Source: Schoenoplectus triqueter
Taxonomy: Eukaryota > Streptophyta > Magnoliopsida > Poales > Cyperaceae
Assembly (NCBI GenBank): GCA_964058805.1
Contig: CAXKVV010002168.1
Span: 62,001 to 126,000, forward strand
Length of the DNA: 64,000 nucleotides
Direction of reading: 5' to 3'
The translations under genes were made by a program, and so were the position numbers. This document shows positions 1 through 12,600 of the stretch, piece after piece (the first letter of the stretch is position 1; each line of letters starts with the position of its first letter). The notes beneath the pieces are model-generated. The model was not told the DNA's origin and made no database searches. It saw only the letters and a program-made list of their open reading frames with translations.

Positions 1-1685
1 AAGAGAGAAAAAAAACAAACGTAACAGTACTTGCAAAACTCTATTTCATTGCACAGATTCATATTTACAACTATAACATCAAAACAGAATATGATCCACA
101 AGATCTACCTATGCTATTATCTCTATCTAGAGGTTCTGAAACTGAATATGCGTAGAGTTTGCTGGTTTCAGAAAGGAAGAAAATTTTTGAGCAGAGTATA
201 GGCTTGTTAGAGATATGAGATGGAGAGAGAGGGGGCTGGGTTGTGTATCTTGTCGCCAGGGAAGCTGCTATCTTGGATGCCTTTAAATAGAGAGGAGAGG
301 CGGTTCATACGAGGTGTGATGTGTCGAAGGTATAACATTCCCTTAAAACTACTCCAACGACGCTCCATTTGATTCCTTCTGTTAGAACATTGCCCAATGA
401 TTGAGCCACATGTGGACAGTCGGTTGCAGAACAGTCCAAAGTTCTGAGAGTGTTATTTGCATCGCAAGTTTAGCTAGTGAAGGCATATATACATGGCAAT
501 CGCATCATTAGTCCTTATGAGCTGGCATTTTTTTTTGGAATTATCTGAAAATTAATCTTATCACACACCAGGTATTCTCTGATAATCTGAGCCGTCGATT
601 TGGTGTTTAAGAGCTGAGCTTCTTTTACTAGAAACTAATACACTAGTGTCGTGGGACCCACACGAAGCTCTCTGAGCTATCAACTTGATCTTCTATGCAT
701 CGGGATGTTCTATTCACCTCTTAGCTGAGCTAATTTCTTCTTTGATGTGAATATTACACAGTGGGTTATTTTGAAAAACCGATTGCTTCTTTGATCTCTC
801 CTTGGTAAGATCTTTAGAAAGGTGTAAGGGTCTGATTCAATTCGAAACATTTCTCTCATCACCATTTTTGTTTTTCTTATCAGAGGAGGAATCGGGGAGA
901 AAAAGAAAACCAGAGAAGGGTTGCTTGAGTTTAAATTGACCTCTTATTTGCTTAGACATGGTGCACATGAACCGTTCTCTTCATTATTTTTGGTTCACAA
1001 GGAATAAGTCTACACCTCCTTCCTTCCTTTATTTTTTTTTCTCTGAAATAGATTAGGAACATCACATTTAATGTAGATCATGAGGCATTTTTATGCTGAT
1101 TGTGGGCCTGCAAGCAACTCAATCCACGAATTAAATTATTTCTCCCCTTGATTAAATTTGAATTTTATCATTATTTTAAACTTTTGAATTTATTTTGAAA
1201 GCTCCCCGGCTCCAAAATTCATCATAATTGACACAATTTTTTTATAAATCATGCCAAACATTATGGTAATTTTTTTATTTTTGCCCTTTGATTAATCATC
1301 AATTAATTATTTTGGGGCCATAATTAATTGATTTAATTTGATTAATTGATTTTTCCTGACTTTTATAACTCCAAAAACATCAAATGATATATCAAAATTC
1401 TCATAATTTCATGGAGAACCCAATTCTTTCATAAAATTTGAGTTTTGAAAATTTTGACTTTGATGAGGTTTTCGATTTGAATCTCCCAAGCTTTGGCAAT
1501 GAATATTTTTTCTGAGAATTTCTAATTTCTTTAAATTTTATCCCCAACCCTTGGGTCTTTGGGCTTGATCTAAGCTTTTTGGGCCTCTATTATGCTTAAT
1601 GGGTCTACTTGGGCTTTTTCGGAATACTAGGCCTCTCAGGCCTGACCCAAGTTTTAAATATTTTTTTAAATTATTCCCCGAATAT
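1..1685. other. AT-rich left flank, no gene seen
   Basis: AT-rich DNA with many short poly-A/T runs and no convincing open frame. From about 1130 to 1470 it resembles, in wording and order, the AT-rich stretch at about 38110-38350 inside intron 1 of the PMD gene; both contain an aatttattttga-agctcc block followed by AT-rich sequence. At about 1550-1660 there is a run of TGGGCY words (gggtct, gggctt, gggcct), common in plant intergenic and LTR DNA. It is probably degraded transposable-element sequence. Confidence 0.5.
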
Positions 1686-1691
1686 TTTCAG

Positions 1692-1760
1692 GGGTAAACA
1701 AAGAGCCACCCACCAAAGCGGGTCATGAACACTTTGAGAATTGATGGGCCTGCTTTGGTG
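1692..1760. other. Conserved motif with 14-bp hairpin, copy 1
   Basis: The 19-nt block gggtaaacaaagagccacc (1692-1710) is followed directly by a hairpin: arm 1711-1724 pairs with 1747-1760 around a 22-nt loop. All 14 positions pair, with G.T wobbles at pairs 10 and 13. The same block and hairpin occur at 39473-39533, where stem pairs 7, 8 and 11 have changed on both sides so that pairing is kept. The function is unknown. Read on the minus strand, TGG followed by ctcttt is loosely like a Tat-type retrotransposon primer-binding region, which is speculative. Confidence 0.7.
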
Positions 1761-2600
1761 CATTCTAAGTTAACACTTATTCTTCTTATGAATGGTCTTC
1801 TATCCAGATGCCTTCATCTGAAGAGGTTTCAACTTTACTTCTTCAACACAAATTTTCTAATTTTCTTTGCTCCAACAAGGTTATCTTTGACAAAAGATAC
1901 ATGGCTCGGGACACTTTGAGTCTGAAGCGCTATGCCAACTCACGTCAAGGCCTGCAATTATCGGAAGACAGGCTAAGCTTTGTATGTCTGATCCGACCTT
2001 CTAAGTCATGAGCTCAAAGCATTCTGTCGGCTTTTGGACTTAGGTCTCCAACTCCTTACGGAAGCAATCTTCGATTAGAGTTTTGTTTGAAGAAGTTTCG
2101 GCTTGAATTCTTCGTCTGACGGGATCTTCAATGGAGTACATTTGTTCCAAAAAGTTTCAACCCTGATTTTTTTGGTATAGATTTTGGATTTAATTTCTTT
2201 TCTGAAAGGTCTTTACTCAGATGCCTTCATCTAAAGAAACTCTTGCTTCACTTCTTCATCCACAGGGAATCTCAGATTTCGCCTTCGATGCATCCTTTGG
2301 CTGAAGAGGTTACAACTTGAGACCTTTGTCTGTCGGGATCTTCGACAAAGCACATTCGCTTCAAGTGATTTCAACCCTAACTTCTTTTCCTTTCAGCTTA
2401 TACTTCCGTGTGTTTTTCTTCTGGTGGCTTGTTTACCCGATATCCTTTCAATGGGGCTTCGTACCTCAGATTTTCATTAGGAGATTCTAGCCTTGCCTGA
2501 TCTTTAATGAACTTTTGGTTTCACCTTTCTTTGCTCCTGATAAGCTCGTATGCTTGTTGTTTGTTTGCTCGCATATGTTGTTCAATCAGCATCTCTTCTT
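1761..2600. repeat. Degenerate tandem repeats with short hairpins
   Basis: Related blocks recur: agatgccttcatct at about 1807 and 2219, and gaagaagtttcggcttgaa... at about 2092 against gaagaggttacaacttgag... at about 2304, roughly 215 bp apart, each followed by a shared cgggatcttc and then tttcaaccct. Short hairpins are embedded, for example ctttgtc/gacaaag near 2320-2350. The two small plus-strand open frames at 1725-2011 are not gene-like. Confidence 0.5.
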
Positions 2601-2636
2601 ATCAGTATTTTTGACACAGCTTCACGGAGGGACCAT

Positions 2637-3264
2637 GGTATTTAAGAATACCAATCCTACCTGTATTGACCTCTAGGCCAGGTACAGAGTGAACCCGTTT
2701 ATCCTTTTATTACTGACGGATAAACTTGTCAGTATCAATTGTATTATGGATTCAATTGATAACACCATTTTGTGGATACTTCATGTATATATCATTTAAA
2801 AGTGGAAGCTCACACACTCTCCCCTCATTTGTGCACTTTTGCGTGCTAAAGTGAAAACTCACCATCGCTCGTCTCCTCTTATTTTATTTTGTGGAAGTGT
2901 GGTGCTTTTACGGATGAATGCACCCAACCTGCTTTGTATGACACTCTTGGTGTCGGGGACAAAGATGACAACCCCTTTTCAGAAAATATATATTTTTATT
3001 TTTATAAAATATAGTTTTTTTTATTATTTTTATTTAACTGTGTTTTGTGGAGGAATATTATTTATTATTAATATATACGAAATTTTTTATTTTTTTATGC
3101 CCTCAGAAGTGACTATGGATAGTCACCAATCTGCTCGACCTATCCCTTGGTTTTCACCGCAGGCGACCATGATGAGCAGCTTTCCTCATTGGGCGATACA
3201 GATAGTTTAAGGGACAAACTGTAAACCCTGTCTATTTTTATATTTATTCTGGATCAAATAGACA
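2637..3264. other. Cluster of perfect short hairpins
   Basis: Perfect inverted repeats lie close together: GGTATT/AATACC (2637-2652), TACCTG/CAGGTA (2658-2684), TACTGAC/GTCAGTA (2711-2734), TATCAATTG/CAATTGATA (2733-2761), GTGACTA/TAGTCAC (3109-3126) and TGTCTATTT/AAATAGACA (3229-3264). Six-bp stems are expected by chance; two 9-bp stems and two 7-bp stems in 630 bp are more than expected. An A/T-rich tract separates the two groups. No gene is supported here. Confidence 0.5.
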
Positions 3265-6200
3265 AACCCAGTGGTGTTCGTATTATGGGCCCAAACACCC
3301 TAGCCACCTTCTCGGCTTTCCATTGTGTGGTTTCGCCTTGGATTCCTCGGTACGGCCGAAAACGAGTCCGGGAACGCAAAACATGAAAACGCGACCCGAC
3401 GCCCTCGTTACCTCCGTAAACGAGTCCGGGTGCGCAAAACAAGAAAATGTGACCTGACGCCCTCGATACCGCCGAAAACGGGACCCGACGCCCTCGAGAC
3501 CGCCGAAAACGAGTCCGGGCGCGCAAAACATGAAAACGGGACCCGACGCCCTCGGTACCGCCGAAAATGAGTCCGGGCGCGGAAAACATGAAAACGGGAC
3601 CCGACGCCCACGGTACCGCCGAAAACGGGACCCGACGCCCTCGGTACCGCCGAAAACGAGTCCGGGAGCACAAAACATGAAAACGGGACCCGACGCCCTC
3701 GGTATCGCCGAAAACGAGTCCGGGCGCGCAAAACATGAAAACGGGACCCGACGCCCTCGGTATCGCCGAAAACGAGTCCGGGCGCGCAAAACATGAAAAC
3801 GCGACCCGACGCCCTCGGTACCGCCGAAAACGGCTCCGGGCGCGCAAAACTTGAAGACGGGACCCGACGACCTCGGTACCTGCGAAAACGAGTCCGGGCG
3901 CGCAAAACATGAAAACGGGACCCGACGCCCTCGGTATCGCCGAAAACGGGAGCCGACGCCCTCGGTATCGCCGAAAATGTGTCCGGGCGCGCAAAACATG
4001 AAAACGAGACCCGACGCCCTCGGTACCGCCGTAAACGAGTCCGGGCGCACAAAACATGAAAATGGGACACGACCGCCCTCGGTACCGCCGAAAACGGGAC
4101 CCGACGCCCTCGGTACCGCCGACAACGAGTTCGGGCGCGCAAAATAAGAAAATGTGACACGACGCCCACGGTACCGTCGAAAACGGGACCCGACGCCTTC
4201 GAGACCGCCGAAAACGAGTCCGGGCGCGCAAAACATGAAAACGGCACCCGACGCCCTCGGTATCGCCGAAAACGAGTCCGGGAGCGCAAAACATGAAAAC
4301 GGGAGCCGACGCTCTCGGGACCGCCGAAAAAGAGTCGGTGCGCGCAAAACATGAAAACGGGACCCGACGCCCTCGGTACCGCCGAAAACGAGTCCGAGCG
4401 CGCAAAACATGAAAACGGGACCCGACGACCTCGGTACCGCCGAAAACGAGTCCGAGCGCGCAAAACATGAAAACGGGACCCGAAGCCCTCGAGACCGCCG
4501 AAAACGAGTCCGGGCGCGCAAAACATGAAAACGCGACCCGACGTCCTCGGTACCGCCGAAAACGAGTCCGGGTGCGCAAAACATGAAAACGGGACCCGAC
4601 GGCCTCGGTACCGCCGAAAATGAGTGGGGGCACGCAAAACATGAAACGGGACCCGACGCCCTCGGGACCGCCGAAAACGAGTCGGGGCGCGCAAAATATG
4701 GAAATGGGAGCCGACGCCCTCGGTACGGCCGAAAACGAGTCCGGGAACGCAAAACATGAAAACGCGACCCGACGCCCTCGTTACCTCCGTAAACGAGTCC
4801 GGGCGCGCAAAACAAGAAAATGTGACCCGACGCCCTCGATACCGCCGAAAACAGGACCCGACGCCCTTGAGACCGCCGAAAACGAGTCCGGGCGCGCAAA
4901 ACATGAAAACGGGACCCGACGCCCACGGTATCGCCGAAAACGGGACCCGACGCCCTCGGTACCTTCGAAAACGAGTCCGGGAGCACAAAACATGAAAACG
5001 GGACCCGACGCCCTCGGTATCGCCGAAAACGAGTACGGGCGCGCAAAACATGAAAACGCGACCCGACGCCCTCGGTACCGCCGAAAACGAGTCCGGGCGC
5101 GCAAAACATGAAAACGGGACCCGACGACCTCGGTACCGCCGAAAACGAGTCCGGGCGCGTAAAACATGAAAACGGGACCCGACGCACTTTGTATCGCCGA
5201 AAACGGGACCCGACGCCCTCGGTACCGCCGAAAACGAGTCTGAGAGCACCAAACATGAAAACGGGACCCGACGCCCTCGGTATCGCCGAAAACGAGTCCG
5301 GGCGCGCAAAACATGAAAACGAGACCCGACGCCCTCGGTACCGCCGAAAACGGCTCCGGGCGCGCAAAACATGAAAACGGGACCCGACGACCTCGGTACC
5401 GCCGAAAATGAGTCCGGGCGCGCAAAACATGAAATGGGACCCGACGCCCTCAGTATCGCCGAAAACGGGACCCGACGCCCTCGGTATCGCCGAAAACGGG
5501 ACCCGACGCCCTCGGTATCGCCGAAAACGAGTCCTGGTGCGCAAAACATGAAAACGAGACCCGACGACCTCGGTACCGCCGAAACCGAGTCCGGGCGCGC
5601 AAAACATGAAAATGGGACACGACCGCCCTCGGTACCGACGAAAACGGGACCCGACGCCCTCGGTACCGCCGACAACGAGTTCGGGCGCGCAAAATAAGAA
5701 AATGTGACACGACGCCCACGGTACCGCCAAAAACGGGACCCGACGCCTTCGAGACCGCCGAAAACGAGTCCGAGCGCGCAAAACATTAAAACGGGACCCG
5801 ACGCCCTCGGTATCGCCGAAAACGAGTCCGGGCGCGCAAAACATGAAAACGGGAACCGACGGACTCGGTACCGCCGAAAATGAGTTCGGGCGCGCAAAAC
5901 ATGAAAACGATACCCGACGCTCTCGATATTATCGAAAACGGGGCCCGACGCCCTCGAGACAGCCGAAAACGAGTCCGGGCGGGCAAAACATGAAAACGGG
6001 ATCCGACGCCCTCGGTATCGCCGAAAACGAGTCCGGGCGCGCAAAACATGAAAACGGGACCCGACGGCCTCGATACTGCCGAAAACGAGTCAGGGAGCGC
6101 AAAACATGAAACGGGAGCCGACGCCCTCGGGACCGCCGAAAACGAGTTGGGGCGCGCAAAACATGGAAACGGGAGCCGACGCCCTCGGTACGGCCGAAAA

Positions 6201-6639
6201 CGAGTCCGGGCACGCAAAACATGAAACCGCGACCCGATGCCCTCGTTACCTCCGAAAACGAGTCCGGGCGCGCAAAACAAGAAAATGTGACCCGACGCCC
6301 TCGATACCGCCGAAAACGGGACCCGACGCCCTCGAGACCGCCGAAAACGTGTCCGGGCGCGCAAAACATGAAAACGGGACCCGACGCCCTCGGTACCGCC
6401 GAAAACGAGTCCGATCGCGCAAAACATGAAAACGGGACCCGACGACCTCGGTATCGCCGAAAACGAATCCGGGCGCGCAAAACATGAAAACGGGACCCGA
6501 AGCCCTCGGTACCGCCGAAAACGAGTCCGGGCGCGCAAAACATGAAAACGGGACCCGACGACCTCGGTACCGCCGAAAACGAGTCCGAGCACGCAAAACA
6601 TGAAAACGGGACCCGAAGCCCTCGAGACAGCCGAAAACG

Positions 6640-9600
6640 AGTCCGGGCGCGCAAAACATGAAAACGGGACCCGACGACCTCGGTACCGCTGAAAACGAGT
6701 CCGGGCGCGCAAAGCATGAAAATGGGACCCGACGACCTCGGTACCGCTAAAAACGAGTCTGAGCGCGCAAAACATGAAAACAGGACCCGAAGCCCTCGAG
6801 ACCGCCGAAAACGAGTCCGGGCGCGCAAAACATGAAAACGGGACCCGACGCCCTCGGTATCGCCGAAAACGGGACCCGACGCCCTCGGTATCGCCGAAAA
6901 TGAGTCCGGGCGCGCAAAACAAGAAAACGAGACCCGACGCCCTCGGTACCGCCGAAAACGAGTCCGGGCGCGCAAAACATGAAAACGGGACCCGACGCCC
7001 TCGGTATCGCCGAAAACGGGGCCCGACGCCCTCGGTACCGCTGAAAACGAGTCCGAGAGCACAAAACATGAAAACGGGACCCGACGCCCTCGGTATCGCC
7101 GAAAACGAGTCCGGGCGCGCAAAACATGAAAACGCGACCCGACGCCTTCGGTACCGCCGAAAACGGCTCCGGCCGCGCAAAACATGAAAACGGGACCCGA
7201 CGACCTCGGTACCGCCGAAAACGAGTCCGGGCGCGCAAAACATGAAAACGGGACCCGACGCCCTCGGTATCGCCGAAAACGGGACCCGACGCCCTCGGTA
7301 TCGCCGAAAACGAGTCCGGGCGCGCAAAACATTAAAACGGGACCCGACGCCCTCGGTATCGCCGAAAACGAGTCCGGGCGCGCAAAACATGAAAACGGGA
7401 CCCGACGGCCTCGGTACCGCCAAAAATGAGTTCGGGCGCGCAAAACATGAAAACGATACCCGACGCCCTCGATACCGCCGAAAACGGGACCCGACGCCCT
7501 CGAGACCGCCGAAAACGAGTCCGGGATCGCAAAACATGAAAACGGGAGCCGACGCTCTCGGGACCGCCGAAAAAGAGTCGGGGCGCGCAAAACATGGAAA
7601 CGGGAGCCGACGCCCTCGGTACGGCCGAAAACGAGTCCGGCCACGCAAAACATGAAAACGCGACCCGACGCCCTCGTTACCTCCGAAAACGAGTCCGGGC
7701 GCGCAAAACAAGAAAATGTGACCGGACGCCGTCGATACCGCCGAAAACGGGACCCAACACCCTCCGTATCGCCGAAAACGAGTCCGGGCGCGCAAAACAT
7801 TAAAACGGGACCCGACGCCCTCGGTATCGCCGAAAATGAGTTCGGGCGCGCAAAAGATGAAAACGGGACCCGACGGCCTCGGTACCGTCGAAAATGAGTT
7901 CGGGCGCGCAAATCATGAAAACGATACCCGACCCCCTCGATACCGCCGAAAACGGGACCCGACGCCCTCGAGACCGCCGAAAACGAGTCAGGGAACGCAA
8001 AACATGAAAATGGGAGCCGACGCCCTCGGCACCGCCGAAAACGAGTCGGGGCGCGCAAAACATGGAATCACGACCCGACGCCCTCGTTACCGCCGAAAAC
8101 GAGTCTGGGCGCGCAAAAAAAGAAAACGAGACCCGACGGCCTCGATACCGCCTAAAATGAGTTCGGGCGCGCAAAACATGAAAACGATACCCGACGCCCT
8201 CGATACCGCCGAAAACGGGACCCGACGCCCTCGAGACCGTTGAAAACGAGTCAGGGAGCGCAAAACATGAAAACGGGAGCTGACGCCCTCGGGACCGCCG
8301 AAAACGAGTCGGGGCGCGCAAAACATGGAAACGGGAGCCGACGCCCTCGGTACGGCCCAAAACGAGTCCGGGCGCGCAAAACATGAAAACGGGACCCGAC
8401 GCCCTCGGTACCGCCGAAAATGAGTCCGGGCGCGCAAAACATGAAAATGGGACCCGACGCCCTCGGTAGCGCCGAAAACGAGTCCGGGCGCGCAAAACAT
8501 GAAAACGGGACCCGACAACCTCGGTACCTCCGAAAACGAGTCCAGGAGCGCAAAACATGAAAATGGGACACGACCGCCCTCGGTACCGCCGAAAACGGGA
8601 CCCGACGCCCTCGGTACCGCCGAAAACGAGTCCGGGCGCGCAAAACAAGAAAATGAGACACGACGCCCTCGGTACCGCCGAAAATGGGACCTGACGCCTT
8701 CGAGACCGCCGAAAACGAGTCCCGGCGCGCAAAAAATTAAAACGGGACCCGACACCCTCGGTATCGCCGAAAACGTGTCCGGGCGGGCAAAACATTAAAA
8801 CGGGACCCGACGCCCTCGGTATCGCCGAAAATGAGTCCGGGCGCGCAAAAGATGAAAACGGGACCCGACGGCCTCGATACCGCCGAAAATGAGTTCGGGC
8901 GCGCAAATCATGAAAACGATACCCGACGCCCTCGATACCGCCGAAAACGGGACCCGACGCCCTCGAGACCGCCGAAAACGAGTCAGGGAGCGCAAAACAT
9001 GAAAATGGGAGCCGACGCCCTCGGCACCGCCGAAAACGAGTCGGGGCGCGCAAAACATGGAAACGCGACCCGACGCCCTCGTTACCGCAGAAAACGAGTC
9101 TGGGCGCGCAAAAAAAGAAAACGGGACACGACGGCCTCGCTACCGCCGAAAATGAGTTCGGGCGCGCAAAACATGAAAACGATACCCGACGCCCTCGATA
9201 CCGCCGAAAACGGGACCCGACGCCCTCGAGACCGCTGAAAACGAGTCAGGGAGCGCAAAACATGAAAACGGGAGCTGACGCCCTCGGGACCGCCGAAAAC
9301 GAGTCGGGGCGCGCAAAACATGGAAACGGGAGCCGACGCCCTCGGTACGGCCGAAAACGAGTCCGGGCGCGCAAAACATGAAAACGGGACCCGACGCCCT
9401 CGGTACCGCCGAAAACGAGTCCGGGCGCGCAAAACATGAAAACGGGACCCGACGACCTCGGTACCTCCGAATACGAGTCCGGGCGCGCAAAACATGAAAA
9501 CGGGACCCGACGACCTCGGTACCTCCGAAAATGGGACCCGACGCCTTCGAGACCGCCGAAAACGAGTCCCGGCGCGCAAAACATTAAAACGGGACCCGAC

Positions 9601-12600
9601 ACCCTCCGTATCGCCGAAAACGAGTCCGGGCGCGCAAAACATTAAAACGGGACCCGACGCCCTCGGTATCGCCGAAAATGAGTTCGGGCGCGCAAAAGAT
9701 GAAAGCGGGACCCGACGGCCTCGGTACCGCCGAAAATGAGTTCGGGCGCGCAAATCATGAAAACGATACCCGACGCCCTCGATACCGCCGAAGACGGGAC
9801 CCGACGCCCTCGAGACCGCCGAAAACGAGTCAGGGAGCGCAAAACATGAAAATGGGAGCCGACGCCCTCGGCACCGCCGAAAACGAGTCGGGGCGCGCAA
9901 AACATGGAATCGCGACCCGACGCCCTCATTACCGCCGAAAACGAGTCTGGGCGCGCAAAAAAAGAAAACGAGACCCGACGGCCTCGATACCGCCGAAAAT
10001 GAGTTCGGGCGCGCAAAACATGAAAACGATACCCGACGCCCTCGATACCGCCGAAAACGGGACCCGACGCCCTCGAGACCGCTGAAAACGAGTCAGGGAG
10101 CGCAAAACATGAAAACGTGAGCTGACGCCCTCGGGACCGCCGAAAACGAGTCGGGGCGCGCAAAACATGGAAACGGGAGCCGACGCCGTCGGTACGGCCG
10201 AAAACGAGTCCGGGCGCGCAAAACATGAAAACGGGACCCGACGCCCTCGGTACCGCCGAAAACGAGTCCGGGCGCGCAAAACATGAAAATGGGACCCGAC
10301 GCCCTCGGTAGCGCCGAAAACGAGTCCGGGCGCGCAAAACATGAAAACGGGACCCGACAACCTCGGTACCTCCGAAAACGAGTCCAGGAGCGCAAAACAT
10401 GAAAATGGGACACGACCGCCCTCGGTACCGCCGAAAACGGGACCCGACGCCCTCGGTACCGCCGAAAACGAGTCCGAGCGCGCAAAACAAGAAAATGATA
10501 CACGACGCCCTCGGTACCGCCGAAAATGGGACCCGACGACTTCGAGACCGCCGAAAACGAGTCCCGGCGCGCAAAACATTAAAACGGGACCCGACACCCT
10601 CGGTATCGCCGAAAACGTGTCCGGGCGCGCAAAACATTAAAACGGGACCCGACGCCCTCGGTATCGCCGAAAATGAGTCCGGGCGCGCAAAAGATGAAAA
10701 CGGGACCCGACGGCCTCGGTACCGCCGAAAATGAGTTCGGGCGCGCAAATCATGAAAACGATACCCGACGCCCTCGATACCGCCGAAAACGGGACCCGAC
10801 GCCCTCGAGACCGCCGAAAACGAGTCAGAGAGCGCAAAACATGAAAATGGGAGCCGACGCCCTCGGCACCGCCGAAAACGAGTCGGGGCGCGCAAAACAT
10901 GGAAACGCGACCCGACGCCCTCGTTACCGCCGAAAACGAGTCTGGGCGCGCAAAAAAAGAAAACGGGGCACGATGGCCTCGATACCGCCGAAAATGAGTT
11001 CGGGCGCGCAAAACATGAAAACGATACCCGACGCCCTCAATACCGCCGAAAACGGGACCCGACGCCCTCGAGACCGCTGAAAACGTGTCAGGGAGCGCAA
11101 AACATGAAAACGGGAGTTGACGCCCTCGGGACCGCCGAAAACGAGTCGGGGCGCGCAAAACATGGAAACGGAAGCCGACGCCCTCGGTACGGCCGAAAAT
11201 GAGTCCGGGCGCGCAAAACATGAAAACGGGACCCGACGCCCTCAGTACCGCCGAAAACGAGTCCGGGCGCGCAAAACATGAAAACGGGACCCGACGCTCT
11301 CGGTGCCACCGAAAACGAGTCCGGGCGGGCAATACATGAAAACGGGAACCGACGCCCTCGCTACCGCCGAAAACGAGTCCGGGGGCGCAAAACATGAAAA
11401 CGGGACCCGACGCCCTCGGTATCGCCGAAAACGAGTCCGGGCGCGCAAAACATGAAAACGGGACCCGACGCCCAAGGTACAGCCGAAAACGAGTCCTGGG
11501 GCGCAAAACATGAATACGGGACCCGACGCCCTCGGTACCTCCGAAAACGAGTCCGGGCGCGCAGAACATGAAAACGGAACACGACGCCCTCGGTACCGCC
11601 GAAAACGAGTCCGGGAGCGCAAAACAAGAAAATGAGACACGACGTCCTCGGTACCGCCGAAAACGGGACCCGACGCCTTTGAGACCGCCGAAAACGAGTC
11701 CGGGCGTGCAAAACATTAAAACGGGACCCGACGCCCTCGGTATCGCCGAAAACGAGTCTGGGCGCGCAAAACATGACAACGGGACCCAACGGCCTCGGTA
11801 CCGCTGAAAATGAGTTCGGGCAAGCAAAACATGAAAACGATACCCGACGCCCTCGATATCGCCGAAAATGGGGCCCGACGCCCTCGAGACAGCCAAAAAC
11901 GAGTCCGGGCGCGCAAAACATTAAAACGGGACCCGACGCCCTCGGTATCGCCAAAAATGAGTCCGGGCGCGCAAAACATGAAAACGGGACCCGACGGCCT
12001 CGGTACCGCCGAAAATGAGTTCGGGCGCGCAAAACATGAAAACGATACCCGACGCCCTCGCTACCGCCGAAAACGGGACCCGACGCCCTTGAGACCGCCG
12101 AAAACGAGTCAGGGAGCGCAAAACATGAAAACGGGAGCCGACGCCCTCGGGAGCGCCGAAAACGAGTCGGGGCGCGCAAAACATGGAAATGGGAGCCGAC
12201 TCCCTCGGTACGGCAGAAAACGAATCCGGGCACGCAAAACATGAAAACGCGACCCGACACCGTCGTTACCGCCGAAAATGAGTCCGGGCACAAAAAACAA
12301 GAAAATGTGACACGACGCCCTCCGTACCGCCGAAAACGGGACCCGACGCCTTCGAGACCGTCGAAAACGAGTCCAGGCGCTCAAAACATTAAAACGGGAC
12401 CCGACGCCCACGGTATCGCCGAAAACAAGTTCGGGCACGCAAAACAATAAAACGGGACCCGACGGCCTCGGTACCGCCGAAAATGAGTTCGGGCGCGCAA
12501 AACATGAAAACAATACCCGACGCCCTCGGTACCGCCGAAAATGACTTCGGGCACGCAAAACATGAAAACGATACCCGACGCCCTCGATACCGCCGAAAAC

